Below the pieces are notes generated by a model that did no database searches, was not told the origin of the DNA, and was given only the letters and a program-made list of their open reading frames with translations. DNA of 7,146 nucleotides from Rhizorhabdus sp. (GTDB taxonomy: Bacteria > Pseudomonadota > Alphaproteobacteria > Sphingomonadales > Sphingomonadaceae). The stretch's first letter is position 1. Each line of letters begins with the position of its first letter. This document shows, piece after piece, positions 6,959 to 7,146 of this stretch. The stretch lies in NCBI GenBank assembly GCA_004297635.1, contig SCUQ01000274.1:1-7146 (forward strand). The letters are read 5' to 3'. The translations under genes were made by a program, and so were the position numbers.

Positions 6959-7146
6959 CGGACACTCCTGCGCGCCGTCGTTTCAACCGCCGGGCGTTGA
7001 TCTTCACCGGCATCGGCGCCGGCGTCTACGCGCTGAGTCTGATCGCCACGATCCCGGCGCAGCTCGTCGTGCCGATCGCGGATGCCAGCGGTACGATCTG
7101 GCGCGGCTCGGCGCCGCTGGGCGGTGTGAACCGGGTCGCGTGGCGC
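6895..7146 (+). CDS. gspN: Type II secretion protein GspN, N-terminal part (runs off the window)
   Basis: About 84 codons are visible. A basic cytoplasmic stretch (TPARRRFNRRA) is followed by a single membrane helix (LIFTGIGAGVYALSLIATIP) and then the periplasmic start ADASGTIWRGSAPLGGVNRV. The 'sGTIWrGsA' motif after the helix is characteristic of GspN, an inner-membrane accessory protein of the T2SS. Two in-frame ATGs are possible. The one at 6895 has GGAG (6886-6889) five bases upstream and is chosen; the one at 6919 lacks a clear ribosome site. Both start inside the divergent binding-protein gene. A TTG at 6997 would avoid the overlap but lacks a ribosome site and would remove the basic segment before the helix. 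Downstream gsp genes are probably beyond the window. Confidence 0.82.
   Translation, partial: MPTLEAAPMAAGPEDGVYLDSSDTPARRRFNRRALIFTGIGAGVYALSLIATIPAQLVVPIADASGTIWRGSAPLGGVNRVAWR
6965..6969 (-). promoter_or_regulatory. Ribosome binding site of the binding-fold protein gene, inside gspN
   Basis: On the minus strand AGGAG lies six bases before the ATG at 6956-6958, which fixes that start. The site lies within the plus-strand gspN reading frame, so the two divergent genes share their translation-initiation region. Confidence 0.7.

Overview
The window comes from a GC-rich alphaproteobacterium, most likely a sphingomonad (Sphingomonas, Sphingobium, Novosphingobium or a relative). The reasons are strong GC-ending codon use, a 95-aa GroES and 550-aa GroEL of alphaproteobacterial type with a Gly-Gly-Met tail, CIRCE control of groESL, and a type II secretion (T2SS) cluster with unusual gene order. 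The genus is an inference from general sequence character, not from a search.

Layout. Positions 1-113 (minus) hold the first 37 codons of a membrane protein, probably apolipoprotein N-acyltransferase (lnt). Positions 114-325 are a regulatory region with a -35/-10 promoter, a nearly perfect CIRCE operator and a leader hairpin. groES (326-613) and groEL (662-2314) form a classic heat-shock operon. It ends in two successive hairpins, the second a textbook intrinsic terminator (2398-2429).

Two divergent metabolic genes follow. One is a double-hotdog FAS1/MaoC-type acyl-CoA dehydratase/hydratase (2532-3383, minus, TTG start). The other is a stand-alone CitE-like HpcH/HpaI-family CoA-ester lyase (3511-4356, plus). 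Their pairing resembles hydratase plus lyase modules for branched C5-dicarboxylyl-CoA compounds such as itaconyl- or citramalyl-CoA, but the substrate cannot be read from the sequence. A long composite palindrome (4378-4427) separates the lyase from the convergent T2SS genes.

The right part is T2SS. On the minus strand a periplasmic-binding-fold protein (5900-6958, annotated in such genomes as a penicillin-binding protein activator or ABC-type substrate-binding protein), gspJ (5322-5903) and gspK (4420-5325) form a tightly coupled operon in which each junction is a four-base GTGA stop/start overlap. On the plus strand a partial gspN begins at about 6895 and runs off the window. Its 5' end overlaps the 5' end of the binding-protein gene. 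GspJ and GspK are minor pseudopilins of the pseudopilus tip, and GspN is an inner-membrane-anchored accessory factor. The embedded, translationally coupled binding-fold protein with a twin-arginine-like signal is the least explained component and the best candidate for something new. I see no mobile element, CRISPR array, tRNA or rRNA.
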